Assembly: GCF_943371865.1 (NCBI RefSeq)
Contig: NZ_CALRWL010000029.1
Coordinates: 1-64,000 of the forward strand
Direction: 5' to 3'
Length of the DNA: 64,000 bases
Source of the DNA: Azorhizobium sp943371865
GTDB lineage: Bacteria > Pseudomonadota > Alphaproteobacteria > Rhizobiales > Xanthobacteraceae
Shown here: one piece after another, positions 34,101 to 43,029 of the stretch
Position numbering within the stretch: position 1 is the first letter of the stretch
Layout: each line of letters starts with the position of its first letter
Translations under genes and position numbers: made by a program
Notes under the pieces: model-generated
Database searches by the model: none
Told to the model about the DNA's origin: nothing
The model's input: the letters and a program-made list of their open reading frames with translations, nothing else

Positions 34101-37091
34101 ATGTGGCAGGCGATGGGGGCCTTGATGTCGAGTCTGGTAGCGCGGCGCCGCATTCTTTTGTCCGGCGTCAAATCGATGATTCTCGCCAGTGTCGGCGCGT
34201 GCGGCATGATCGCGGGGGCGCAGGCGCAATCGGTCGCGCCGACCTCCTATCAGACGCTGAATTACGGCACCTCGGGCACATTCCTGACCGGCATCCGGGG
34301 CAACACCATCGTCGGCAATTATGTGGTGCCCGGCTCCGGGGCCACGGGCGGGCTGCTCTATGACATGACGTCGGGCGTCTGGTCCGCTCTGCCGGTGGCG
34401 ACCGCCAACGGCGTGAATTATCCCGGTGCCATCGGCTCCTCGCCCTACGGGCCGAGCTTCGGCTCCCAGACCGGCGTGCTGCGGGCCGTGGGCAGCTATA
34501 TCACCGCCGCCTCCTCGCCCAATGATCTGAGCTATCTCTATGACGCGGCCGCCGCGCCGGGACAGCAACTGACGACGCTCATCTATCCCAGCGCGTCTGG
34601 AAACCCGACCCTGTTCACCATCGCCCACAGCACGTTCGGCGACACGGTGGTGGGCAATTATGATACCCGCTACGCCACCGGCAATGCGATGATCTACACC
34701 ATCTCCACCGGCACCTACGCCACCAACAACAAGCCCGGCGCGGTCAGCACCACCGCCTATGGCGTCTATGGCGACATGATCGCCGGCGGCTATGCCAATG
34801 TGGGTCCCGGCGGCGGCATCGGCTTCGAGCACGGCTATCTCTACAACACCGTCACCGGCACCTGGACCACCTACGACCATCCCGGCGCCATCATCACCCA
34901 TCTGGAAGGCATCACCGGCGCGGGCCGCTCCGGCGAGTACAATATGGTGGCGGACTGGGTGACTGCGGACGGGGTGGTGCATGCGGGCGTGCTGCATGTG
35001 GATGCCCTCGGCATCCCCACCTGGTACGAGATCAACATTCCCGGCGCCTCGCTGGTGTCGTCCAATTCGGCCTATGGCGATCTGGTGGTGGGCATCTATC
35101 TCACCCCCGGTTCCACCACCCCCAACGGCTATGTCGCCACCCTTCCCGGCATCTACAATCCCATCCGCAACACCGGCACGCTGACCTCCAGCGCCGAGAA
35201 TACGGCGGCTCTGTCCGGCGCCAAGGGCGATGACATCGTCAACAGCGGCACGGTGCGGGTCTCCGGCACCGGCGGCATCGGCATGCGGGGCGAGACCTAT
35301 GGGGTCCTGACCAATACCGGGACCGTGGTCGCCACCGGCGTGGCCGGCGCGGCCGTGGACCTGCACGGCCTCTACGGCACCTTGCTGAATTACGGCACCT
35401 TGCAGACGACCGCCGTCGCCGACGCCGTGCGCACCGGCGCCGACGCCGTCGGCACGGTGATCGTCAATTCCGGCGTCATCGACGGCCGCATCGCCGCCAC
35501 GGCAGGCCCGGACAAGCGGCTTGAGAACAGCGGCTGGATCGGCGTCTCGGGCACCGGCGTGCCGATCGCCAGCCTGTTTGGCGGCACCTTCGTGCAGACC
35601 GCGGCGGGCACCTTGTCCCTGCGCGTCACCTCCAGCGGCACCGATACCCTGAGCATCTTCGGCGTGGCGCGGCTGGCCGGCACGCTGGCGGTGCCGTTCC
35701 AGACCACGTCCCTGAGCCGGAACTACACGCTCTTCACCGCGACCCAGGGCTATACGGGCACCTTCACCACCCTGGCGACCACCGGCCTGCCGAGCTTCAT
35801 GGGCGCGTCGCTGGCCTATGAGCCCAACGCTGTCAGCCTCACCCTCACTTCCGGCATGGCGCAAGTTGCGGGGCTGACCACCAATCAGGCGGCGGTGGGC
35901 GCTGGCCTGGATCGGGCGTTCAACACGCTGGCCGGCGTCTCCGGACCGCTGACGGCGCTCTATGCCCTCGACGGCAGCCAACTGCCCCAGGCCCTCAGCG
36001 CGCTTTCGGGCGAAGCCTATGCCAGTGAGCAGTCGGTGCTGATCGGCGACAGCCTCTACAGCCGCCAGTCGGTCATGGGACGCCTGCGGCAGGGCACCTA
36101 TGCGGATCAGGCCGGCCCCCTGGCGGCGCTGGCCTATGGCGGGCCGACCCTGGCCTATGCCGCAACGGAATCGGTCCTGCCGGCGGGGGCGGCGGCCACC
36201 GCGCTCGCCTATGCCACCAAGGCGCCGGGCGCGATCGCGGCGCCCGCGCCCGGCCCCACGGTGTGGGCGCAGGGCTATGGGGCCTGGGCCAATTTCGGCG
36301 GCAATGGCAATGCCTCCGGGGTCAGCGAGACCATCGGCGGCATCGTCAGCGGCATCGACGGCACCATCGGCAATTGGCGGGTGGGCGGCGCGCTGGGCTA
36401 TTCCCAGTCCAATGCCAGCACGGACACCGTGTCCGGCTCCTCGCAGGCGGACAGTGCCCTGATCGCCCTCTATGCCGGCACCAGCGCCGGCCCGTGGAAC
36501 CTGCGCCTCGGCGCCAGCTATGCCTTCAACGCGATCGATACCACCCGCACCATCGCCTTCCCCGGCTTCGCCCAGCAGGCCAGCGCCAGCTACAATGGCG
36601 GCACGGGCCAGGTGTTCGCGGAAGTCGGCTACGGCTTCGCGTTCCAGTCCGTGGCGCTGGAGCCCTATGCGGGACTAGCGTGGGTGCATCTGAACACCGA
36701 CGGCTTCACCGAGACCGGCGTGCCCGGCGCCGTCAGCGCGGGGGTGACCGCGGGCTCCACCTCCACCGATGTGGGCTATGGCACCTTGGGCCTGCGGGCC
36801 GCCACCACCGTGCCGTTGGCGAACGGCATGGTCCTGGCGCCCCACGTCTCGGCCGCCTGGCAAACCGCCTTCGGCGATCTGACCCCCAGCGCGCAACTGG
36901 CCCTGACCAGCGTTGCCGGCTCGAACTTCACCGTCGGCGGCGTGCCGCTGGCGCAGAACACCGCGCTGCTGGAGGCCGGTCTCGACCTCAAGCTCAGCGC
37001 CCAGATGCGGGTCGGGGTGTCCTATGTGGGGCAGTTCGCCGACAGCGTCACCGTCAACGGATTCCAGGCCAATCTGACCTGGAATTTCTAG
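34101..37091 (+). CDS. Autotransporter with HAF-like beta repeats in passenger
   Basis: 996-residue type Va secreted protein. A long signal peptide (VKSMILASVGACGMIAGAQA, cut near AQAQS, residue 43) precedes a passenger whose first 330 residues hold recurring units of about 45-50 residues with the pattern GDxxxGxY followed by GYLYNTVTGTWTTYDHPGA, similar to extracellular HAF-type repeats. Residues 350-560 are a beta-helix-like region (IRNTGTLTSSAENTAALSGA, TNTGTVVATGVAG). The C-terminal 280 residues (from TVWAQGYGAWANF near 718) form the autotransporter barrel ending in the aromatic LTWNF. Alternative ATGs at 34116 and 34125 exist. The passenger role is unknown, perhaps adhesion. Confidence 0.9.
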   Translation: MWQAMGALMSSLVARRRILLSGVKSMILASVGACGMIAGAQAQSVAPTSYQTLNYGTSGTFLTGIRGNTIVGNYVVPGSGATGGLLYDMTSGVWSALPVATANGVNYPGAIGSSPYGPSFGSQTGVLRAVGSYITAASSPNDLSYLYDAAAAPGQQLTTLIYPSASGNPTLFTIAHSTFGDTVVGNYDTRYATGNAMIYTISTGTYATNNKPGAVSTTAYGVYGDMIAGGYANVGPGGGIGFEHGYLYNTVTGTWTTYDHPGAIITHLEGITGAGRSGEYNMVADWVTADGVVHAGVLHVDALGIPTWYEINIPGASLVSSNSAYGDLVVGIYLTPGSTTPNGYVATLPGIYNPIRNTGTLTSSAENTAALSGAKGDDIVNSGTVRVSGTGGIGMRGETYGVLTNTGTVVATGVAGAAVDLHGLYGTLLNYGTLQTTAVADAVRTGADAVGTVIVNSGVIDGRIAATAGPDKRLENSGWIGVSGTGVPIASLFGGTFVQTAAGTLSLRVTSSGTDTLSIFGVARLAGTLAVPFQTTSLSRNYTLFTATQGYTGTFTTLATTGLPSFMGASLAYEPNAVSLTLTSGMAQVAGLTTNQAAVGAGLDRAFNTLAGVSGPLTALYALDGSQLPQALSALSGEAYASEQSVLIGDSLYSRQSVMGRLRQGTYADQAGPLAALAYGGPTLAYAATESVLPAGAAATALAYATKAPGAIAAPAPGPTVWAQGYGAWANFGGNGNASGVSETIGGIVSGIDGTIGNWRVGGALGYSQSNASTDTVSGSSQADSALIALYAGTSAGPWNLRLGASYAFNAIDTTRTIAFPGFAQQASASYNGGTGQVFAEVGYGFAFQSVALEPYAGLAWVHLNTDGFTETGVPGAVSAGVTAGSTSTDVGYGTLGLRAATTVPLANGMVLAPHVSAAWQTAFGDLTPSAQLALTSVAGSNFTVGGVPLAQNTALLEAGLDLKLSAQMRVGVSYVGQFADSVTVNGFQANLTWNF

Positions 37092-37268
37092 AGCGCGATC
37101 CGATCAGAGGGACTCCATCTGGTCGGACAACGCGGTCTCGCGAGGATAGGGGGGCGGGGGCCCCTGCCTGGGCGCGCCGCCGGGGGGCCGGCGCGCTCAG
37201 GTTCCCTTGCGGTGGAATGAGCAACTGACACGCGGGGCGGGGGCGTCCGTGTCGGTCCAGCGTCCTGC

Positions 37269-38333
37269 CTATTTGCGGACCACTTCCACTTCGCGGTCCT
37301 TGCCGGCTTCCACCTTGAAGTCGCGGCTGACCACCTTGCCGTCATTGCGGGCGATGGCCACGTAGTCGCCTTCGGTCAGGACGAAGGTGGGAAATGCCCC
37401 GATGGACTCCTTGATGGTGTCGCCGCCGGGGGTGATGACGGACCATTGCGTGTCCGCCTGGGCCTCGCCGCCCGGCTCCTTCACCAGCTTGAGCATGATC
37501 TGCGCCGCGCGGTGGTGGACGGTGGCGTCGGTGAGCTTGCCGGCCTGCACGCTCACGTCCGCCCGCACCACGGCGTTGGCGTCGCCATAGGTGGACACCA
37601 CGTGATAGGTGCCCTCCGGCAGCTGGATCACCTCATTGGCCAGCGCCCCGCGATAATAAGGCTGGGTGGAGGTGCGGCCCTGGAGGAACGAGCCCTCGAA
37701 AATATCGAAGGAGACCTTCTGGTTGGTGATGGCCTTGTTGTCCACGTCCGCCTGCAGCCGCAGGCCGCCGGCGGGCAGCACCACCACCTCGCGCCGGGAG
37801 GTGGCGCCCAGCACCACCCGCTGCGCCTGGGAGGCAAATCCATAGGTGACGTGCACGATGTAGCCACCCGGATTGAGGAAGAACACCGGCGCGGCGTCCG
37901 TGCTCTCCGCCACCAGGGGGAAGGCGCCGGAGGCTTCCGGCGTATCGGCGAACACCCGCCAGGTCAGCGCCCGGGGCACGGGCGCGCCATCGGCGCCGAA
38001 CTTGGCGAACACGCCCAGCGTGATTTTCCCGGCCGGGGCCTGGGGGAGCACCGCATGGGGCTCGCGGGCGCCCGGCGTCGCGCCGGGAGGCGCCGCGGCG
38101 GTGCGGCCCGAGGGCGCCAGCGGCGGCGGCAGCACGAAGCCCGGCGCGGCTTGGGCGGGATTGGATGGCCCCGCGAACGGCAACGGGGTGCTTTGCGCCC
38201 CCGCGCCGTCGGCGGCCAGCGGCAGCACGGCCAATGCCAGCATGGCGGCCAGCAGGGGCGCCGGGACATGGGCACGGGGAAAAAGGGGCAAGCGCATCCG
38301 GGCGGGGCCGGAGGCACGATCTGAACGGCGCAT
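37269..38333 (-). CDS. Exported beta-sandwich-like hypothetical protein
   Basis: 354 residues, not assigned to a named family. A signal peptide (PLLAAMLALAVLPLAADGAG) leads to a Pro/Ala-rich linker to residue 100, then repeated strand-rich segments such as ITLGVFAKFGADGAPVPRAL, FFLNPGGYIVHVTYGFASQ, PAGGLRLQADVDN and LPEGTYHVVSTYGDANAVVR. These resemble carboxypeptidase-regulatory or PEGA-like sandwich units. It is probably periplasmic or surface-exposed. Starts at 38333 or 38297 (MRLPLFPRA) are possible; the latter gives a cleaner signal peptide. It is convergent with the autotransporter, with 177 bp between stops. Confidence 0.7.
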   Translation of the reverse strand: MRRSDRASGPARMRLPLFPRAHVPAPLLAAMLALAVLPLAADGAGAQSTPLPFAGPSNPAQAAPGFVLPPPLAPSGRTAAAPPGATPGAREPHAVLPQAPAGKITLGVFAKFGADGAPVPRALTWRVFADTPEASGAFPLVAESTDAAPVFFLNPGGYIVHVTYGFASQAQRVVLGATSRREVVVLPAGGLRLQADVDNKAITNQKVSFDIFEGSFLQGRTSTQPYYRGALANEVIQLPEGTYHVVSTYGDANAVVRADVSVQAGKLTDATVHHRAAQIMLKLVKEPGGEAQADTQWSVITPGGDTIKESIGAFPTFVLTEGDYVAIARNDGKVVSRDFKVEAGKDREVEVVRK

Positions 38334-38556
38334 GGCGATGACGTGCCCTGAAATCCTGTCGGTTTCAAGTCGCGCCGCAGCGGGGCCGGGCGGCGCTCTT
38401 TCGGCGGGATGGCGCCGTGTGCTAGAGCAGCCTCCGGCTCGACGCTCCGCTCAAGCCGGCGGCCCGGTGTTTTGGGCGGTTCGGCAGGGGCGCGCACCCG
38501 GCCTGATCTTTGTGATCCGGCGGCCTTTTCTGATGATCGTTCAAGGGATTTTGATC

Positions 38557-39120
38557 ATGCCCGACGCTCTCGACCTGCTGCGGACCCGCCGTTCCTCCCG
38601 GGTTCTCGATCTCGTGGCGCCGGGGCCGTCGGGGGATGATCTGGACACCATCCTCACCGTCGCCGCGCGGGTGCCCGACCATGGCAAGCTGGCGCCGTGG
38701 CGGTTCATCGTGTTCGAGGGCGAGGGACGGCTGCGCGCCGGTGCGGCTTTGGCCCAGGTATTCGCCGCCGCCAACCCCGACGCCGCCGAGCGCCGGCTGG
38801 AGGAGGAGCGCAACCGCTTCGCCCGTGCGCCTTTGGTGGTGGCGGTGGTGTCGCGGGCGGCGACCCATGTGAAGATCCCGGAATGGGAGCAGTTGCTCTC
38901 CTCCGCCGCGGTGGCGCAGAACCTGCTGCTCGCCGCCGCCGCGCTGGGCTATGGCGCCGCCTGGCTCACGGAATGGCCGGCCTATGACGCCAAGGCCCGC
39001 GCGGCCCTTGGCCTGGAAGAGCACGAGCGCGTCACCGGCTTCATCTATGTGGGCACCGCCACCCAGCAATTGGAAGATCGGCCGCGCCCGGCGCTCAGCG
39101 AGGTCGTCACCCGCTTCTGA
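38557..39120 (+). CDS. Nitroreductase family protein
   Basis: 187 residues, FMN-dependent nitroreductase fold (RutE/YdjA-like short branch). FMN-binding residues appear in LRTRRSSRVLDL (near 8-19), RVPDHGKLAPWRFIVFEG (near 38-55) and LLLAAAALGYGAAWLTEWPA (near 123-142). Typical substrates are nitro-compounds, quinones or flavins with NAD(P)H. The ATG at 38557 is preferred; an in-frame ATG nine codons upstream, at 38530, is possible. It is convergent with the AlgX-like gene 21 bp away. Confidence 0.9.
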   Translation: MPDALDLLRTRRSSRVLDLVAPGPSGDDLDTILTVAARVPDHGKLAPWRFIVFEGEGRLRAGAALAQVFAAANPDAAERRLEEERNRFARAPLVVAVVSRAATHVKIPEWEQLLSSAAVAQNLLLAAAALGYGAAWLTEWPAYDAKARAALGLEEHERVTGFIYVGTATQQLEDRPRPALSEVVTRF

Positions 39121-39141
39121 TCGGCGCGCCGCCGGGCGGCG

Positions 39142-40272
39142 TCAGGAGGCCTTGGCCTTGTCCGCCGGCGGCACCGAAAGGCCCGCCGGCGTGCCGACGC
39201 ACGGCAGCCCGCGTTCCACCGGGGCATAGACCACCAGATCCGGCTTGAACCGCCCGATGATGCCCCAGTCGAACCGGCAGTTGCGGTGGTGGGTCCAGGC
39301 GAAGGCGCTGGAGCGCGCCGCCAGCAGGCCGGGCCAGAAGCGCTGCGAGAACGAATCGCCGATGATCAGGATGCGCGGGCCGGGGTGGCCGGTCTCGAAG
39401 GCGTAGGAATCGAACGGATCGCCGGGGACGGGGGGCGGGAACAGGCCGGTGATGGGCTTGAGGTCCGCCGGCACGATCATCGGCCCCTTGAGGGCCAGGT
39501 CGGTGTCGCCGGTGTCGCTGCTCTCGCCCAGATAGCGGGCCAGATCCCCGGTTTCCTTGGCCACGGGCGCGCCCAGGGCGGCGGCGGGATCGATCTGGAG
39601 GTCGTCGCGTCCCACCGCGCGCATGGCGGCGTTGAAGCCCAGAACCGCGCCGCGCGAATTCCAGTGGGTGTCGGTCTTCTGATAGACCGGGCCACCGGCG
39701 CGGGCCTCTTTCAGGATCGGGCGCAGATCCACGAACGAGATGCCGTTCGCGGTCAGGCTCTTGGCGGCAAAGTCGTATTCGGTGGGGTGGCGCTGCTCGG
39801 CCTGCGCCCATTCGGGCATCAGGTCGCCGATCACGCTCTGGGCGTTGGGGGGCGAGACCACCCCGAAGCGGATGCCGGCTTTATCCAGCTCCTGGCGCAT
39901 GCGCTCGGTCACGCGCACCAGCATGTCCATCTGCCCGGTGCGGAACAGGCGGCCGAGGGACTGATCCAGCGCCCCCTCGCCGGTATAGAACAGCTGGCCA
40001 TCCTGCCCCACCAGCACCGGGCGCTCGCGGGTGGATTTCATCGCCCGACCATAGGCGGCATGGGCGGCCATGAACACCCCGCGCAGGCCGTAATTGTTGT
40101 TGATATAGGGGTCGAGCCGTTCCGTGGCCCGCTCCCACCACACAGGAGGCACCGCCCGCGCCGCCCGCAGCGGGGCCGGCATGTCGGGGGTGAACAGGCC
40201 GATGGTGGGCAGCAGCAGCAGGCCGAGGAAGACCAGGCACCACCAGCGGCGATAGGCGAGCAGCAGCGGCAT
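39142..40272 (-). CDS. AlgX/AlgJ-like SGNH-fold O-acetyltransferase partner
   Basis: 376 residues. An N-terminal membrane anchor (WWCLVFLGLLLLPTIGLF) leads to a periplasmic SGNH-like domain. Catalytic elements match AlgX/AlgJ: the DxHW-type motif in QKTDTHWNSRGAVLGFNAAM (near 195) and the serine in ILIIGDSFSQRFWPG (near 306). Early features INNNYGLRGVF and FYTGEGALDQSLG are also characteristic. It is 3 bp downstream of the MBOAT gene, so the pair is a two-gene acetylation module in which MBOAT passes acetyl groups across the inner membrane and this protein transfers them to a polysaccharide. The polymer is not encoded nearby. Confidence 0.88.
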   Translation of the reverse strand: MPLLLAYRRWWCLVFLGLLLLPTIGLFTPDMPAPLRAARAVPPVWWERATERLDPYINNNYGLRGVFMAAHAAYGRAMKSTRERPVLVGQDGQLFYTGEGALDQSLGRLFRTGQMDMLVRVTERMRQELDKAGIRFGVVSPPNAQSVIGDLMPEWAQAEQRHPTEYDFAAKSLTANGISFVDLRPILKEARAGGPVYQKTDTHWNSRGAVLGFNAAMRAVGRDDLQIDPAAALGAPVAKETGDLARYLGESSDTGDTDLALKGPMIVPADLKPITGLFPPPVPGDPFDSYAFETGHPGPRILIIGDSFSQRFWPGLLAARSSAFAWTHHRNCRFDWGIIGRFKPDLVVYAPVERGLPCVGTPAGLSVPPADKAKAS

Positions 40273-40275
40273 CCG

Positions 40276-41694
40276 TCAGAACCTGAAATAGAGGAACGGG
40301 CTGTAGGCCGCCGCGCCCACGGTGATCACGCACAGCACAAACAGCGCCAGCACCGCCACGCTGTCGCCCCACGCATAGGCCTTCAGCCGGAGGCGGTCGC
40401 TCACCAGCCCGCGCGGCGGCAGCGGCAAGCCGAACATGGCCAAGGGCCAGCCCAGGATCATCATGGTGATGGTGAGCGGCTGCAGCGCCTGCAACAGGCC
40501 GGGCGAGAAGGTGCCGAAGCCGTTCAGGCCCGCAAGGCCGGCAAACAGGCCATGGGCCTGGTCGAGATCATTGGCGCGGAACCACACCCAGCCGGTGAGC
40601 ACCACCAGCAGCGTATAGCCATTGGCTACCACGCGGGGCGCGCGGGCCAGCGCGCGCCCGAATGCGGTGCGCTCCAGCACCAGGAAGGCGCCGTGATGGG
40701 CGCCCCAGATCACGAAGGTCCAGCTGGCCCCATGCCACAGGCCGCACAAGAGGAAGACGGTCCACAGATTGAGGGCGGTGTGGAGATGGCCGTGCCGGTT
40801 GCCGCCGAGCGGGATGTAGACATAGTCCCGGAACCAGCTGGACAAGCTCATGTGCCAGCGGCGCCAGAAATCGGTGATGGAGCGCGACCCGTAAGGCATG
40901 CGGAAGTTGCGCGGGAACTTCAGCCCCATGGCCAGCGCCAGGCCGATGGCCATGTTGGAATAGCCGCCGAAGTCGAAATAGATCTGCAGCGCATAGGCCA
41001 GCACGCCAATCCAGGCGGCAAAGAAGCCCGGCGCGGCGGTCTGGTCGAACACCACCGAGGCCAGAGGCGCCACTTCGTCGGCGATCAGCACCTTCCAGGA
41101 CAGGCCGATGACGAAGATGCGCAGCCCGGCGGAAATGCGCCCCGGCGTGGTGCGCCGCGCCCGGATGCGGTGGGCGATGGTGGAATAGCGCACGATTGGC
41201 CCCGCCACCAATTGCGGGAACATGGTGATGTAGACCGCAATCTCCTCCAGCCGCCGATTGGCGCGGACCCGGCTGCGATAGACGTCCACCAGATAGGAGA
41301 TGGCGTGGAAGGTGAAGAAGGAGATGCCCAAAGGCAGCGGCAAATGCACCACCGGCACCGCAAGCCCCAGCGGGGCGATGACGGCGTTGAGGTTTTCCGC
41401 CAGGAAGCCGGCATATTTGAACACCACCAGCCCGGCGATGTTGATGGTGATCGCCAGCCCCAGCGCCCGCAGGCGCCAGCGGGGCGAGCGGGCATCGATG
41501 AACAGCGCGAGGCCGTAATTGCCCACCATGGAAATGCCCAGGATGAGCAAATTCGCCAGCCCGCCCCAGGCGTAGAACACCAGCGAGAAGGCCAGCAGGA
41601 CGAAGTTCTTCGCGCGCACGGTTGGTGTCGCGAAATAGCAAATCAGGAATGCCGGGAGGAAGTAATAAAGGAACGTGACCGACGAAAAGATCAT
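40276..41694 (-). CDS. MBOAT family O-acyltransferase (AlgI-like)
   Basis: 472-residue integral membrane protein. It opens MIFSSVTFLYYFLPAFLICY as AlgI proteins do, with GISFFTFHAISYLVDVYR (near 118) and the MBOAT signature with the catalytic histidine in GLWHGASWTFVIWGAHHG (near 318-335). The length equals that of AlgI. It should acquire acetyl from acetyl-CoA in the cytosol and hand it to the AlgX-like partner. The start ATG follows an AT-richer gap after nadK. Confidence 0.92.
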   Translation of the reverse strand: MIFSSVTFLYYFLPAFLICYFATPTVRAKNFVLLAFSLVFYAWGGLANLLILGISMVGNYGLALFIDARSPRWRLRALGLAITINIAGLVVFKYAGFLAENLNAVIAPLGLAVPVVHLPLPLGISFFTFHAISYLVDVYRSRVRANRRLEEIAVYITMFPQLVAGPIVRYSTIAHRIRARRTTPGRISAGLRIFVIGLSWKVLIADEVAPLASVVFDQTAAPGFFAAWIGVLAYALQIYFDFGGYSNMAIGLALAMGLKFPRNFRMPYGSRSITDFWRRWHMSLSSWFRDYVYIPLGGNRHGHLHTALNLWTVFLLCGLWHGASWTFVIWGAHHGAFLVLERTAFGRALARAPRVVANGYTLLVVLTGWVWFRANDLDQAHGLFAGLAGLNGFGTFSPGLLQALQPLTITMMILGWPLAMFGLPLPPRGLVSDRLRLKAYAWGDSVAVLALFVLCVITVGAAAYSPFLYFRF

Positions 41695-41727
41695 TATTCG
41701 TTCATTTGCTCTGGTCGCGCAGGGCGC

Positions 41728-42510
41728 TCAATAGATGAATTGTTCACGCAGGATGCGCTCGTCGAGGCCATGGTCGGGATCGAACAGCATGTCGATGGAT
41801 GACGTGTTGTCCAACCGCGCCGACACTTCCACGATGTCGCGCACTTCCTGGTGGTCCGCCACCGCGCTCACCGGCCGCTTGTCGGCCTCCAGCACGGTGA
41901 CATGGATGGTCGCCCGATCCGGGATCAAGGCGCCGCGCCAGCGGCGCGGGCGGAACGGCGAAATGGGCGTCAGTGCCAGCAAAGCGGTGCCCAGCGGCAT
42001 GATCGGCCCATGGGCGGAGAGATTGTAGGCGGTGGAGCCGGCGGGGGTCGCCACCAGCATGCCGTCGCAGATCAGTTCCTCCAGCCGCACCTTGCCGTCG
42101 ATGGAGATGCGCAGCTTCGCCGCCTGATAGGTCTGGCGCAGCAGCGAGACTTCATTGATGGCCGGCGCGCTGAAGCGCTCCCCATGGGCGTCCACCGCTT
42201 CCATCATCAAGGGATGGATCACCACATGGCTGGCCGCCGCGATGCGCTCGCGCAAATCGTCCTCGCGGAAGGTGTTCATGAGGAACCCCACCGAGCCGCG
42301 GTGCATGCCGTAGATCGGCACGCCCTGGTCACGGAAGCGATGCAGGGTCTGGAGCATGAGGCCGTCGCCGCCGAGGGCGACGATGACGTCGGCCGCGTCC
42401 TCATCCACCGCCCCATAGCGCTGGATCAGCCGGGCGCGCGCGGCTTCCGCCTCGCGGGTCTGGCTGGCGACGAAGGCGATCCGCTCGATACGTCGTGGGA
42501 TTTCACTCAT
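41728..42510 (-). CDS. nadK: NAD kinase
   Basis: 260 residues, normal for alphaproteobacterial NadK. The active-site GGDG lies in VIVALGGDGLMLQTLHRF (near 40-57), and NAD-binding motifs in GVPIYGMHRGSVGFLMNTF and DGMLVATPAGSTAYNLSAHG (near 150-169). It phosphorylates NAD to NADP. The ATG at 42510 (MSEIPRRIERIAFVAS) fits; the longer open frame to 42618 is low-complexity. It is 33 bp upstream of the MBOAT gene and may be co-transcribed with it, which is probably incidental. Confidence 0.95.
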   Translation of the reverse strand: MSEIPRRIERIAFVASQTREAEAARARLIQRYGAVDEDAADVIVALGGDGLMLQTLHRFRDQGVPIYGMHRGSVGFLMNTFREDDLRERIAAASHVVIHPLMMEAVDAHGERFSAPAINEVSLLRQTYQAAKLRISIDGKVRLEELICDGMLVATPAGSTAYNLSAHGPIMPLGTALLALTPISPFRPRRWRGALIPDRATIHVTVLEADKRPVSAVADHQEVRDIVEVSARLDNTSSIDMLFDPDHGLDERILREQFIY

Positions 42511-42699
42511 GCGGACGGTCGCGCTGGGCGGCCCCTTGCTCAGCGGCGCCGAGGCGCGCCACCGCTTCCGTCTATCGGTCGGGGCACCGATTGTCGAGGC
42601 GGGCCGGTGCCGCGGCACGTCACGAGCGGGTCATGGGCCGGCGACACGGGCGCCGTGCTAGGCCACTGTGCGCGATCGCAACCCCGTCCGGAACCCGCC

Positions 42700-43023
42700 A
42701 TGGACCTGAAACTCGTCTATGCCACCTATCCCAGCCTGGCCCTGGCGGAGGCCGCCGCCCGGGAACTGGTGGCGGCGCGGCTGGTGGCCTGCGGCAACAT
42801 CCTGCCCGCCATGGTCTCCATCTACCGCTGGGAGGACAAGGTGGAGCGGGCCGACGAGGTGGTGCTGCTGCTGAAGACCACGGCGGCCCTGGCGGATCAG
42901 GTGGTGGAGGCGGTGCGCGCCGGCCATCCCTACGACGTGCCGGCGGTGTTCATCCTGCCGGTGGAGGGCACCCACCCCGCATTCCTGGCCTGGGTCGGCG
43001 CGGAGACGACGCCCCGCGCCTGA
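42700..43023 (+). CDS. cutA: Divalent cation tolerance protein CutA
   Basis: 107 residues forming the trimeric ferredoxin-like CutA fold: LVYATYPSLALAEAAARELV, RLVACGNILPAMVSIYRWED, ADEVVLLLKTTAALADQVVE and HPYDVPAVFILPVEGTHPAFLAWV, all with the family-conserved residues. The molecular role is unclear despite the copper-tolerance name. It faces the MBL-fold gene convergently, with only 6 bp between stops. Confidence 0.93.
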   Translation: MDLKLVYATYPSLALAEAAARELVAARLVACGNILPAMVSIYRWEDKVERADEVVLLLKTTAALADQVVEAVRAGHPYDVPAVFILPVEGTHPAFLAWVGAETTPRA

Positions 43024-43029
43024 GCGGGC

